Shown here piece by piece: positions 40,014-48,487 of a stretch of DNA of 64,000 nt. A model generated the notes under the pieces. That model was not told the DNA's origin, did not search any database, and saw only the letters and a list, made by a program, of their open reading frames with translations. Made by a program: the position numbers and the translations under genes. Every line of letters starts with the position of its first letter. Position 1 is the stretch's first letter. Source of the stretch: Roseovarius sp. (lineage in GTDB: Bacteria > Pseudomonadota > Alphaproteobacteria > Rhodobacterales > Rhodobacteraceae); assembly GCF_027019125.1 (NCBI RefSeq), contig NZ_JALUXE010000005.1:1-64000 (forward strand), written 5' to 3'.

Positions 40014-40922
40014 TCACACCGGTTCCAGCCCGGCGCGCACCTCATCCAGCAGGCGCTTGGCCTCGGAGCCCTGCAATTTTGCAATATCGTCCTGATATTT
40101 CAGGATCGCACCCAGCGTATCGGCAATCACCTCGGGGCTCAGGCTGATCACATCGAGCGCCAGCAGGCACTTGGCCCAGTCGATCGTCTCGGCCACCCCC
40201 GGTTTCTTGAACAGATCCTCGGTGCGCAACCGCTGCACGAAGGCCACGATCTCGCGGCTCAGCACCTCTGCCGCCTCGGGCGCGCGGGCCTGCAATATCT
40301 CGATCTCGCGCTCGAATGTCGGATAGTCGACCCAGTGATAGAGACAGCGCCGCTTGAGTGCATCATGCACCTCGCGGGTGCGGTTCGAGGTGAGAATGAC
40401 GATGGGCGGCTCGGGGGCATGGATTGTTCCCAGTTCCGGGATCGTCACCTGAAAATCGCTGAGGGCCTCGAGGAGAAACGCCTCGAACGGCTCGTCCGTG
40501 CGGTCGATTTCGTCGATGAGCAACACCGGCGCGCCGCCCGGCTGGGGGCGCATCGCCTGCAAGAGCGGGCGCTCGATCAGGAACTCTTGGGTAAAGAGCT
40601 CATCTTTCAGATGGCTGCGGTCCACGCCCCCCGCGGCCTCTGCGGCGCGTATGGCGATCATCTGGCCCGTAAAGTTCCACTCGTAGACGGCGCTCGCGGC
40701 ATCCAGCCCCTCGTAGCATTGCAAGCGGATCAACCGCCGCCCCAGCGCCTGCGCCAGCGCCTTGGCGATCTCGGTCTTGCCGGTGCCGGCCTCGCCTTCG
40801 AGAAAGAGCGGACGGCCCAGCGTCAGCGCCAGATAGGTCACGGTGCCCAACGCCCGACCACAGACATAATCCTGCTCCGCGAGTATGCGCTGTACCGCGT
40901 CAATGGATGAGGGGTTTTGCAC
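40014..40922 (-). CDS. coxD: MoxR-family AAA+ ATPase, CoxD-like
   Basis: The GTG at 40922 has an excellent GGAGG seven bases before it and gives 302 residues; a GTG ten codons upstream lacks one. Walker A is GEAGTGKTE, Walker B is VLLIDEIDRTDE, and sensor 1 is VILTSNRTREV. CoxD acts with the VWA protein CoxE on maturation of the Mo active site. As the first gene it probably opens the transcript running to coxM. Confidence 0.92.
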   Translation of the reverse strand: MQNPSSIDAVQRILAEQDYVCGRALGTVTYLALTLGRPLFLEGEAGTGKTEIAKALAQALGRRLIRLQCYEGLDAASAVYEWNFTGQMIAIRAAEAAGGVDRSHLKDELFTQEFLIERPLLQAMRPQPGGAPVLLIDEIDRTDEPFEAFLLEALSDFQVTIPELGTIHAPEPPIVILTSNRTREVHDALKRRCLYHWVDYPTFEREIEILQARAPEAAEVLSREIVAFVQRLRTEDLFKKPGVAETIDWAKCLLALDVISLSPEVIADTLGAILKYQDDIAKLQGSEAKRLLDEVRAGLEPV

Positions 40923-41124
40923 GCTAAAGCCTCCGCTTGCCGCCGCCTGCACCAGAACTGCATAGCAAGTGCTCCGGGGTCAAGGGCAGCGCCCTCGCCA
41001 AATTGTGGGAGGCTTCGTCGAAAGCCCACGCTTTCTCCAAAGTTTCGCCCGATTTCACCGGCACTCTCACGTGCAACAGGCCCGCATCCGAACGGTGCCA
41101 CGACGATCGAGGACTTGAGCGACC

Positions 41125-42075
41125 ATGCAGGACAATGCCGATATCTTTGATGCCGATCTTTCCGGCCTGGATTGGGCCGCGTGGTGCGAGCGCGCCAACG
41201 AGTTGGCAGGCGATGACGGCTATGCCGAGCGCCTGGGCGACAGACACGCCGCCATTCTGATCGAACGCAAGCCCACGCTGCTTGTCTCCTTCGAGGCGTT
41301 TCACCGCCTGCCCGCGCTCTCGCCGCAGGCACAGCCCCTGGGCTGGGCGCTGACCAAGGCATTGGGCTGGTCGCATCTCTGCCTTATCTCGGAACGCGAC
41401 ACATGGTTCCGCGACGGTCGCGTGTACGGCTATTTCGACCGTCTCATCGACGACGGCTTTTTCGACGATTTCGAACAGGTGATCTTTTACGGCGCAGGCC
41501 CCTGTGGTTATGCGGCGGCGGCCTTTTCCGTGGCGGCCCCCGGTGCCAAGGTGGTGATGCTCAGCCCACAGGCGTCACTCGACCCGCGCGTCGCCGAATG
41601 GGACGACCGATTCCTGCGGATGCGGCGCGTGTCGTTCAGCGACCGCTATGGCTATGCCCCCGACATGCTCGATGCCGCCGCCGCGGCGGTCTTGCTCTAC
41701 GATCCCGAGATCGAGCTTGATGCCATGCATGCCGCGCTTTTCACCCGTCCCAACGTGATGAAATTCCGCACCCGCTATCTGGGGTATCAGATCGAACCGG
41801 CGCTTTTGCGCATGGGCGTGCTGTTCCGCTTGCTGGCGCAACTGAGCGCCAACCGCCTCACCCGGCTCAGCCTCGCACAGCTTTATCGCAAACGGCGCGA
41901 GGATACGCCCTATCTCGCCAGCGTCATGCAACGCCTGATGGCCGATGAGCGGGATCATCTGACCATCCTGCATTGCCGTAACGCCATCGCGCGAGGTGTG
42001 GGTGGCCCCCGCTTCCGCCGTGCTCTGCGGCATGTGCTCTCGAAATCCCCTGACAAAGACGACGCGCAGGACTAG
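41125..42075 (+). CDS. conserved hypothetical protein, possible alpha/beta-hydrolase relative
   Basis: The 316 residues are not recognised with certainty. The central VIFYGAGPCGYAAAAFSVAAPGAKVVMLSPQASLDP looks like the nucleophile-elbow strand of alpha/beta hydrolases followed by the next strand, but the GxSxG serine is replaced by GAGPCG. There is no signal peptide. The C-terminal third is Arg-rich and helical. It sits 45 bases upstream of pyrC in the same direction and diverges from the cox cluster. Homologues may carry misleading sulfate-reduction labels; no PAPS-reductase motif is visible. Confidence 0.7.
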   Translation: MQDNADIFDADLSGLDWAAWCERANELAGDDGYAERLGDRHAAILIERKPTLLVSFEAFHRLPALSPQAQPLGWALTKALGWSHLCLISERDTWFRDGRVYGYFDRLIDDGFFDDFEQVIFYGAGPCGYAAAAFSVAAPGAKVVMLSPQASLDPRVAEWDDRFLRMRRVSFSDRYGYAPDMLDAAAAAVLLYDPEIELDAMHAALFTRPNVMKFRTRYLGYQIEPALLRMGVLFRLLAQLSANRLTRLSLAQLYRKRREDTPYLASVMQRLMADERDHLTILHCRNAIARGVGGPRFRRALRHVLSKSPDKDDAQD

Positions 42076-42120
42076 GCGACCTCTGGTCTTGGCCCACGCG
42101 ATTGTGTATGCGCAAGAGCC

Positions 42121-43158
42121 ATGAGCCAGACCCTGACCCTCCGCCGCCCCGATGATTGGCACCTGCATTTGCGCGATGGCGCGATGCTGCGCGCCGTTCT
42201 GCCAGAAACCGCCCGGCACTTTGCACGCGCCATCGTCATGCCCAATCTGGTGCCGCCGGTGGTCACGGGCCAAGATGCCGCCGCCTACCGCGCGCGGATC
42301 CTGGCTGCCATGCCCGCGGGTGCGGATTTCACCCCGCTGATGACCCTTTATCTCACCGAAGAAACCGACCCCGAGGATGTGGCCGCCGCCCATGCCAGCG
42401 GGCTTGTTTCAGCGGTCAAGCTCTACCCAGCCGGGGCCACCACCAATTCCGCTTCGGGCGTGCGCGATTTCGACAAGGTGCGCGCCGTGCTGGAAAAGAT
42501 GGCTGAAATCGGCCTGCCGCTCTGCGTGCATGGCGAGGTTACGGACCCGAGTGTCGACATCTTCGACCGCGAGGCGGTCTTCATCGACCGCGTGCTTGAC
42601 CCGGTGCGCCGCGCCACCCCCGGCCTGCGGGTGGTGATGGAGCATATCACGACCTCCAATGGCGTGGACTATGTGCGCGCCCACGAGCGCGACCTCGGCG
42701 CCACGATCACCACCCATCACCTCGTGATCAACCGCAACCATATCCTCGTGGGCGGGATCAAGCCGCATTACTACTGCCTGCCCGTGGCCAAGCGCGAGGA
42801 ACATCGCCTTGCCCTGCGCGCCGCCGCCACCTCGGGCGATGCGCGATTCTTCCTTGGCACCGACAGCGCGCCGCATATCGACCCGCTGAAGGAAAACGCC
42901 TGCGGCTGCGCGGGATGCTTTACGGCGACCAACACGATGTCGATCCTCGCGCATGTGTTCGAGGAAGAAGGCGCGCTCGCACGGCTCGAGGCGTTCACAT
43001 CCCTCAACGGGCCCGCGTTCTATGGCCTGCCCGCCAATGAGACCACCCTGACCCTGACCAAGGGAGCGCCCGTGACATACCCACAGAAGATTGACACGGG
43101 CGATGGCCCCGTCACCGTTTTCGATCCCGGCTTCGCGCTCCACTGGCGCGTGACCTGA
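42121..43158 (+). CDS. pyrC: dihydroorotase (class II, bacterial pyrC type)
   Basis: Zinc amidohydrolase closing the dihydroorotate ring in pyrimidine synthesis. The 345 residues have His14 and His16 in [10 protein letters not shown], the carbamylated lysine Lys100 in [20 protein letters not shown], and the late metal Asp in [10 protein letters not shown]. The length fits the E. coli type. It is 45 bases downstream of the hypothetical gene. Confidence 0.96.
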   Translation: MSQTLTLRRPDDWHLHLRDGAMLRAVLPETARHFARAIVMPNLVPPVVTGQDAAAYRARILAAMPAGADFTPLMTLYLTEETDPEDVAAAHASGLVSAVKLYPAGATTNSASGVRDFDKVRAVLEKMAEIGLPLCVHGEVTDPSVDIFDREAVFIDRVLDPVRRATPGLRVVMEHITTSNGVDYVRAHERDLGATITTHHLVINRNHILVGGIKPHYYCLPVAKREEHRLALRAAATSGDARFFLGTDSAPHIDPLKENACGCAGCFTATNTMSILAHVFEEEGALARLEAFTSLNGPAFYGLPANETTLTLTKGAPVTYPQKIDTGDGPVTVFDPGFALHWRVT

Positions 43159-43365
43159 GCGTCATCATTTCTCCAATGTCCCGCGCCATGGCAAGCTTCG
43201 CGGCATAGGCTGCGGGTCGAACGTGCAAATGCGGACGGGGCCCCACAGAAATATGGCGTGAAAAACCATATCTGACTCCAGACAGCCTGCTCTGCGATTC
43301 AAACCAGTTCATGACGCTCAAGGCAGAACAGGTTGGTGAAGAATCGGGCTACCAGATATATTCAA

Positions 43366-43388
43366 TCAGACATTCTCGTCAGACCAAT
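43366..43388 (+). promoter_or_regulatory. direct repeat before the MocR gene, candidate autoregulatory site
   Basis: TCAGAC occurs at 43366 and again at 43379, and the second is part of TCAGACCAAT. The reverse complement ATTGGTCTGA appears just after the same gene at 44886, before the oxidoreductase. MocR regulators commonly bind direct repeats near their own promoters. Confidence 0.5.
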
Positions 43389-43405
43389 TAGCGAGGGCAA
43401 CTTCT

Positions 43406-44884
43406 GTGAAACATGCCGCCGGTGCCTTGTTGTCTTCGATTCGATTGGACCGGACGCTCAAGCGCAGCGTCAGCGTCCAACTCTACATGGCGCTGCGCGA
43501 CAAGATCCTGTCCGGGGCCTTGCGCGCCGGGGAACGATTGCCCGCGACGCGGACGCTGGCCAAGGAGGTTGGCGTGTCGCGCACCACGGTGATCGACGCC
43601 ATCGACCGGCTGGTGGCCGAGGGCATGCTGGTCTCGCGCATTGGCGCCGGAACATACGTCAGCGAAACGCTCGAAAACCAGACCCTTGGGGCGCCACCCG
43701 GGCCGGGCGACGACACTGGTTTTCAGCAACCCAGGCTGTCCTATGTCATTAGCCATGCGCAGGAGGCCTACGCCCGGCGCGCCTGGCTGCCGCACAAACC
43801 TCGCGCCTTCGTGACCGCCCTGCCCGCGCTCGACGCATTTCCCATGGCACATTGGGCGCGGCTGTCGGCACGTCACCTGCGCGGCGGGCGGAGCGACGTC
43901 ATGGGTTATGGCCAGCCAAAGGGGCTGATCACATTGCGCCGGGCGATTGCCACCCATCTGAGCGCCCTCAAGGGGATTCGCTGCGACCCCGAGCAACTGT
44001 TCATCACTTCGGGCGCGCAACATGCGTTCTCGTTGATCGGGCGGCTTCTCTTGAACCCGGGCGACCGGGTCTGGATGGAGAACCCCGGCGCCTCGGGTGC
44101 ACGCAATGCGCTGTTGTCCGAGGGGGCCGAACTCGTGCCGGTCGAGGTGGATACGCAGGGTATGGTGGTGTCCGACGGGCTGGCCAAAGCGCCGCATTTC
44201 CGGCTGGCCTTTGTTACGCCCTCGCACCAGCAGCCGCTGGGTCATGTCATGTCGCTGCCGCGGCGGCTGGAACTGTTGCAGGCCGCCGAACAGGCGCAGG
44301 CGCTGATCATCGAGGATGATTACGACGGCGAGTTCTACTTTGGGAACGCGCCGCGCCCGGCGCTGCACAGTATCGACCCCAATGGGCGGGTGCTCTATGT
44401 CGGCACATTCTCGAAATCGCTGTTTCCTTCGCTGCGCCTGGGCTTCGTTCTGGTGCCCGAGCGAATGGTTGCGGCCTTTGATGGCATGTTCAACACCTGG
44501 GCCAGCGGCCCCTCGACCGCGACGCAGGCGATCGTGGCCGAATTCATGGATGAGGGACATTTCGCCACCCATATCCGGTTGATGCGCCAGCTCTACAAGG
44601 CGCGATACGAGGCCCTGTTGGAGGCCGCGCGCGGACTGCCCGAGAGCATCCGCCTGCAAGAGACGACCAGCGGGTTTCACACGCCCGCATTTCTCGACCC
44701 GCGCGTGGAGGAAGCGGAGGTGGTGGCGCAGGCGGCCGAGCAGGGCGTGACCCTGGCGCCGCTGGGGCGTTACTGTCTGTCGCCCATTCCGCAATCCGGT
44801 CTGGTCTTTGGCTTTGGCTGTGCTGCGCCCGAGGATATCGCGCGGGGGATGGGCATCCTGCGCGACCTTCCCGCCTTGCGTTAG
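43406..44884 (+). CDS. MocR-type transcriptional regulator (GntR HTH plus aminotransferase domain)
   Basis: The 492 residues join a GntR winged helix (AGERLPATRTLAKEVGVSRTT near 41-61) to a fold type I aminotransferase domain. The PLP lysine is Lys337 in VGTFSKSLFPSLRLG; ITSGAQHAFSL and IEDDYDGEF are also typical. The GTG start has GAGGG upstream. It precedes a FAD oxidoreductase of the putrescine or amino-acid type, so control of amine catabolism is plausible. Related PdxR and GabR use PLP or external aldimine as a signal. Confidence 0.92.
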   Translation: MKHAAGALLSSIRLDRTLKRSVSVQLYMALRDKILSGALRAGERLPATRTLAKEVGVSRTTVIDAIDRLVAEGMLVSRIGAGTYVSETLENQTLGAPPGPGDDTGFQQPRLSYVISHAQEAYARRAWLPHKPRAFVTALPALDAFPMAHWARLSARHLRGGRSDVMGYGQPKGLITLRRAIATHLSALKGIRCDPEQLFITSGAQHAFSLIGRLLLNPGDRVWMENPGASGARNALLSEGAELVPVEVDTQGMVVSDGLAKAPHFRLAFVTPSHQQPLGHVMSLPRRLELLQAAEQAQALIIEDDYDGEFYFGNAPRPALHSIDPNGRVLYVGTFSKSLFPSLRLGFVLVPERMVAAFDGMFNTWASGPSTATQAIVAEFMDEGHFATHIRLMRQLYKARYEALLEAARGLPESIRLQETTSGFHTPAFLDPRVEEAEVVAQAAEQGVTLAPLGRYCLSPIPQSGLVFGFGCAAPEDIARGMGILRDLPALR

Positions 44885-44885
44885 G

Positions 44886-44895
44886 ATTGGTCTGA
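44886..44895 (-). promoter_or_regulatory. second candidate MocR site before the oxidoreductase
   Basis: ATTGGTCTGA at this position is the exact reverse complement of TCAGACCAAT at 43379-43388, ahead of the regulator gene. It lies two bases after the regulator stop and 115 bases before the oxidoreductase start. Confidence 0.4.
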
Positions 44896-45009
44896 AAGTT
44901 TTGTCATACTGGATATGAATTGCGTGCCAATCCTGACCTAGAGTTTGCGTCAATGCCAGCTGGTGGGGAATGTCCTGCCGCGGCTGAAGGGAGCGACGCG
45001 GTCGGGCAA

Positions 45010-46146
45010 ATGCAGCTTTCGAATATCAGGCAGACGCCATTCTGGCATGATCAACTCGGCACCATGCCGGTATTGCAGGATCGCCCATCGCCCAAGGTAG
45101 ATGTGGTGATCGTCGGGGGCGGCTATACCGGGCTGAGCGCGGCACTGACCACAGCGCGCGGCGGGCGGTCGACGCTGGTCCTCGATGCCGAGGATCCAGG
45201 CTACGGGTGCAGCAGCCGCAATGGCGGACAGATCAGCACCAGCGTGAAACCCTCTCTTGAAAAACTGACCGCGAAATTCGGGGCAGAGCGGGCCCGCGGC
45301 ATCCGGGCCGAGGGTGCCAATGCGCTGCGATGGATCGGCGAATTCGTCACCGCCGAAGGGCTCGACTGCGATTTTCGCCGGGTCGGGCGGTTTCATGCGG
45401 CCCACACACCGGGGCATTACGAAACGCTGGTGCGCGACGCCGAGAAACTGCGCCAGCAGGAAGGCATCGAGAGCTTTGCCGTGCCGCGCGCCGAGCAGCA
45501 CCGCGAGTTGGGAACGGATACCTATTTTGGCGGTGTGGTGTTTTCGGCGCATTGCTCTCTGCATCCGGGCAAATTTCACCGCGAATTGCTGCGGCTGGCC
45601 CTGGGGGCCGGGGCGCAGGTGGTGGGTCGGTGCCGGGTGACAGACATTACGCGCAGCGGATCGGGCTTCCGTGTCCAGACCGCCAAGGGCGTGGTAGAGG
45701 CACGCGACGTGATCGTCGCCACCAACGGTTATACCACCGCGCTGACGCCATGGTTGCGGCGCCGGGTGATCCCGATCGGCAGCTACATCATCGCGACCGA
45801 GGAACTGCCCGAGGCGACCATTGATGAGCTGTTTCCCGGCGACCGGATCGCCAGCGACACATGCAAGGTCGTCTACTATTATCGCGCCTCCCCCGACCGG
45901 CGGCGTGTGCTGTTCGGGGGAAGGGTCTCGGCCTCCGAGACCACGGCGCTGGCCGGGGCGACGCGGCTGCGCGCGGACATGTGCCGCATCTTTCCCCAAC
46001 TGGAAGGCGTCGCGCTGAGCCATGCCTGGAGCGGCACGGTGGCCTATAGTTTCGACGAACTGGCCCATACCGGCGTGCGGGACGGCATTCACTACGCCAT
46101 GGGCATGGCCCGCTGCGCGCAACGCTTCAGGCCCTCCCGGCCCTGA
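45010..46146 (+). pseudogene. FAD-dependent oxidoreductase (DAO/PuuB-like), 3' truncated
   Basis: Reading from MQLSNIRQTPFWHDQ (378 residues), it has the FAD dinucleotide fold VDVVIVGGGYTGLSAALTTA, then SSRNGGQ and VIVATNGYTT, typical of gamma-glutamylputrescine oxidase-like enzymes. Homology runs up to GIHYAMG, where the family normally continues for about 40-50 residues including a final FAD contact. Here it changes abruptly to MARCAQRFRPSRP and stops. The start is uncertain (TTG at 44920 is possible). The protein is probably inactive because of the deletion described in the findings. Confidence 0.8.
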
Positions 46147-46406
46147 TGATGCCTTTGATGGTGCATCATGGGGTTGATCCGGCTCATTATGCATCTATTG
46201 TGACCTGCTCGGTCGTGATTGGCGCCAACAGTCCGCCCGTCGCGCCCATTCTCTACATGGCGTGCCGTATCGGAAAGGCCTCAATCCATGAAGCGATCAA
46301 ACCCGCTTTGCAAATCATCTTCTACGTGGCGCTTCCTGTGATGCTGCTGGTCACGTTCTTCCCGGCGCTGTCACTTTTCGTCCCGCGCCCGCTCGGCTTG
46401 CACTAG
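46146..46406 (+). pseudogene. C-terminal fragment of a TRAP transporter large permease (DctM)
   Basis: The 86 residues match only the tail of DctM-type permeases: GVDPAHYASIV, a helix with NSPPVAPILYMACRIGK, and the last membrane helix ending TFFPALSLFVPRPLGL. The family is about 430 residues, so more than three quarters is missing. It begins exactly at the truncated oxidoreductase stop, in another frame. Similarity appears to extend a few codons upstream (LQALPALMMPL), consistent with a deletion junction near 46105-46130. Confidence 0.82.
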
Positions 46407-46422
46407 GATCTGGGAGCCATAA

Positions 46423-47292
46423 ATGCCAACGCTCACTCTCGCACTGTTTCAGGCACGTCCAGCCTTCCGTTCCGCTGACGAGGCCCTTGCGGATCTCGAT
46501 ACGGCACTGACGCGTGCTGCCGCAGCCGGTGCCGATATGCTGGTCACACCAGAGTTGTATTTTTCCGGCTATGGCTCCGCCGACGCCGTGCGGGCCGCAG
46601 CTCAGGTTCAGGGATCTTCGTCCCTTCGGGCTGCTGGCGAGCTTGCCGCTCGCTATGGCGTCGGGCTGGTTCTCGGTTACCCTGAAAAGGACGGCTGCGC
46701 GTTCTATAACAGCGCGGCCGTCTTCGACCGGGGCGGACATCAGATCAGCAACTATCGCAAAGTCGCATTGCCGAACGATTTTGAACGGACCTGCTTCACT
46801 CCGGGGACCGGGCCAGTGGCATTCGATTTCGAGGGCATCCGCTGTTCCGTCCTGATCTGCTATGACATCGAATTCCCGGAACTGGCGCGGCGGTCTGCGC
46901 TTCTGGGAACAGAACTCTTGCTCGTGCCGACAGCGCTGAGGGTCAGGTGGCGCTTTGTCTCGGACTCGATCGTTCCGTCGCGGGCCTATGAAAACGCTAT
47001 GTTCATCGGCTATTGCGACTTTGCGACCGACGAGTCTAACCCAGAGTTCAGTGGAACAAGCTCGATCTGCGCCCCGGATGGGCAGCACCTAGGCCGTGCG
47101 GTCGGCCCCGAAGACCTGGTCTTGGCGACCATCGACACTGACGCCATTCATCTGCGCAAGTCCGACTTCGACTTCCTACAGGATCTGAAACGGTTCGACC
47201 TCGCGACACCGCCGGCTCCGCAGGTCGCCACCACTTCGAACACCGCGCGAGATGCCGACCAAACCTGTCCTCCAAATGGACAAGCCCGCTGA
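46423..47292 (+). CDS. carbon-nitrogen hydrolase (nitrilase superfamily amidase)
   Basis: The 289 residues carry the full catalytic triad: Glu44 (TPELYFSGY), Lys113 (YRKVALPNDFE) and Cys146 (LICYDIEFPE). The subgroup looks like aliphatic amidases or N-carbamoylputrescine amidase rather than true nitrilases. GGGAG precedes the start, 16 bases after the DctM fragment. With the oxidoreductase and TRAP remnants it suggests a former amine or amide uptake and breakdown operon. Confidence 0.88.
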   Translation: MPTLTLALFQARPAFRSADEALADLDTALTRAAAAGADMLVTPELYFSGYGSADAVRAAAQVQGSSSLRAAGELAARYGVGLVLGYPEKDGCAFYNSAAVFDRGGHQISNYRKVALPNDFERTCFTPGTGPVAFDFEGIRCSVLICYDIEFPELARRSALLGTELLLVPTALRVRWRFVSDSIVPSRAYENAMFIGYCDFATDESNPEFSGTSSICAPDGQHLGRAVGPEDLVLATIDTDAIHLRKSDFDFLQDLKRFDLATPPAPQVATTSNTARDADQTCPPNGQAR

Positions 47293-47561
47293 TATGAGTA
47301 GGCTTTCACTGAAAGTGATAATTCTGTGAGGGATTATCGTTGGGAGTGAGGGCTTGAATGCGCGGCTGTCCCGGTATAACGCACTGCAAGTGACTGTGCT
47401 GAACCATGGTTCCAACACCATCAGAAAATATGGGCGGAAAAGTGGATTTTTGCATCGAAATCACTGTAGCAGCATGAAAAGTAACGGTTTTATCTCTTGA
47501 AAATACTGCCGCCGGAGCCCCCGAAGCCCTTCGACGCAGCGCCTGACCCGAGGACCCCGCA

Positions 47562-48239
47562 ATGATCCCTTCCACCTACCCGCCCAAGGATGAAATCGCC
47601 CGCCTCACGGCACGGATGCTACTGGAAATCGGCGCGGTGCATTTCAACGCGGACACGCCCTTTACGCTGGCCTCGGGTCTGCCCTCGCCCACCTATATCG
47701 ATTGCCGCAAGCTGATCTCTTACCCGCGCATTCGCAGCACCCTGATGGATTTTCTGACCGTGACCGTGCTGCGCGAGGCGGGATTCGAGGCCTTCGATAA
47801 CATTGCGGGCGGCGAAACGGCGGGCATTCCCTTTGCCGCGCTGGTGGCCGAGCGCATGGCCCTGCCCATGACCTATGTGCGCAAGAAGCCCAAAGGCTAT
47901 GGGCGCAACGCCCGCATCGAAGGAGCCATGACCGAGGGGCAGCGCGTTCTACTGGTCGAGGACCTGACCACGGATGGCGGCTCGAAACTCTCCTTCGTCG
48001 ACGCCATTCGCGAGACCGGCGCCACCTGCGGCCATACGGCGGTCATTTTTTACTACGGCATCTTCCCCGAGACCGAGAAAACCCTGGGCGATCACGGCGT
48101 CGCCCTGCATCACCTTTGCACGTGGTGGGATGTTCTGGCCGAGGCCCGCGCGCAGGCGGTTTTCGATGCCGCGACCCTGAACGCGGTCGAGGAATTCCTG
48201 CGCGACCCCCGGAAATGGCAGGCGGCGCACCAGAAATAA
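47562..48239 (+). CDS. pyrE: orotate phosphoribosyltransferase
   Basis: Transfers ribose-phosphate from PRPP to orotate. The 225 residues have the PRPP-binding motif [13 protein letters not shown] near 128-140, the loop [18 protein letters not shown], and the N-terminal [18 protein letters not shown]. It is separated from pyrC by about 4.4 kb of accessory genes. The 269 bases before it hold no recognised gene. Confidence 0.96.
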   Translation: MIPSTYPPKDEIARLTARMLLEIGAVHFNADTPFTLASGLPSPTYIDCRKLISYPRIRSTLMDFLTVTVLREAGFEAFDNIAGGETAGIPFAALVAERMALPMTYVRKKPKGYGRNARIEGAMTEGQRVLLVEDLTTDGGSKLSFVDAIRETGATCGHTAVIFYYGIFPETEKTLGDHGVALHHLCTWWDVLAEARAQAVFDAATLNAVEEFLRDPRKWQAAHQK

Positions 48240-48487
48240 TCTATCCCCAGGGGCTGAGGATAACCCACCGCTCGAATCGCCAAGCGCCTCCAGATATGGT
48301 AGGATGCTGTCATGTAGACGCAGGATACGGGCGGCCTGCACGCGGCTTGCTCTCTATCCACCGGGTTATCCCGCCGAACGTCCACAGCTTTATACAAGTG
48401 GCGCGCGCGCCGTGCTTGGCCTAGAACTGCCGAACCAACACGACCGACACAAAACCGATAAAAAACCGACACACGGGGAACGCAGGC

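Noticed and set aside
41125..42075. Phosphoadenosine phosphosulfate reductase
   Set aside because: No PP-loop (SGGKDS-type) or C-terminal ECGLH motif is present, so such a label would be misleading.
43112..43321. Minus-strand frame after pyrC (GVRYGFSRHISVGPRPHLHV...)
   Set aside because: It overlaps the pyrC end, is short, and has no recognisable domain; not enough for a gene or a transposase remnant.
47306..47575. Minus-strand frame of 89 codons before pyrE
   Set aside because: It overlaps the pyrE start, lacks a ribosome binding site, and shows no known motif. The region is treated as intergenic.
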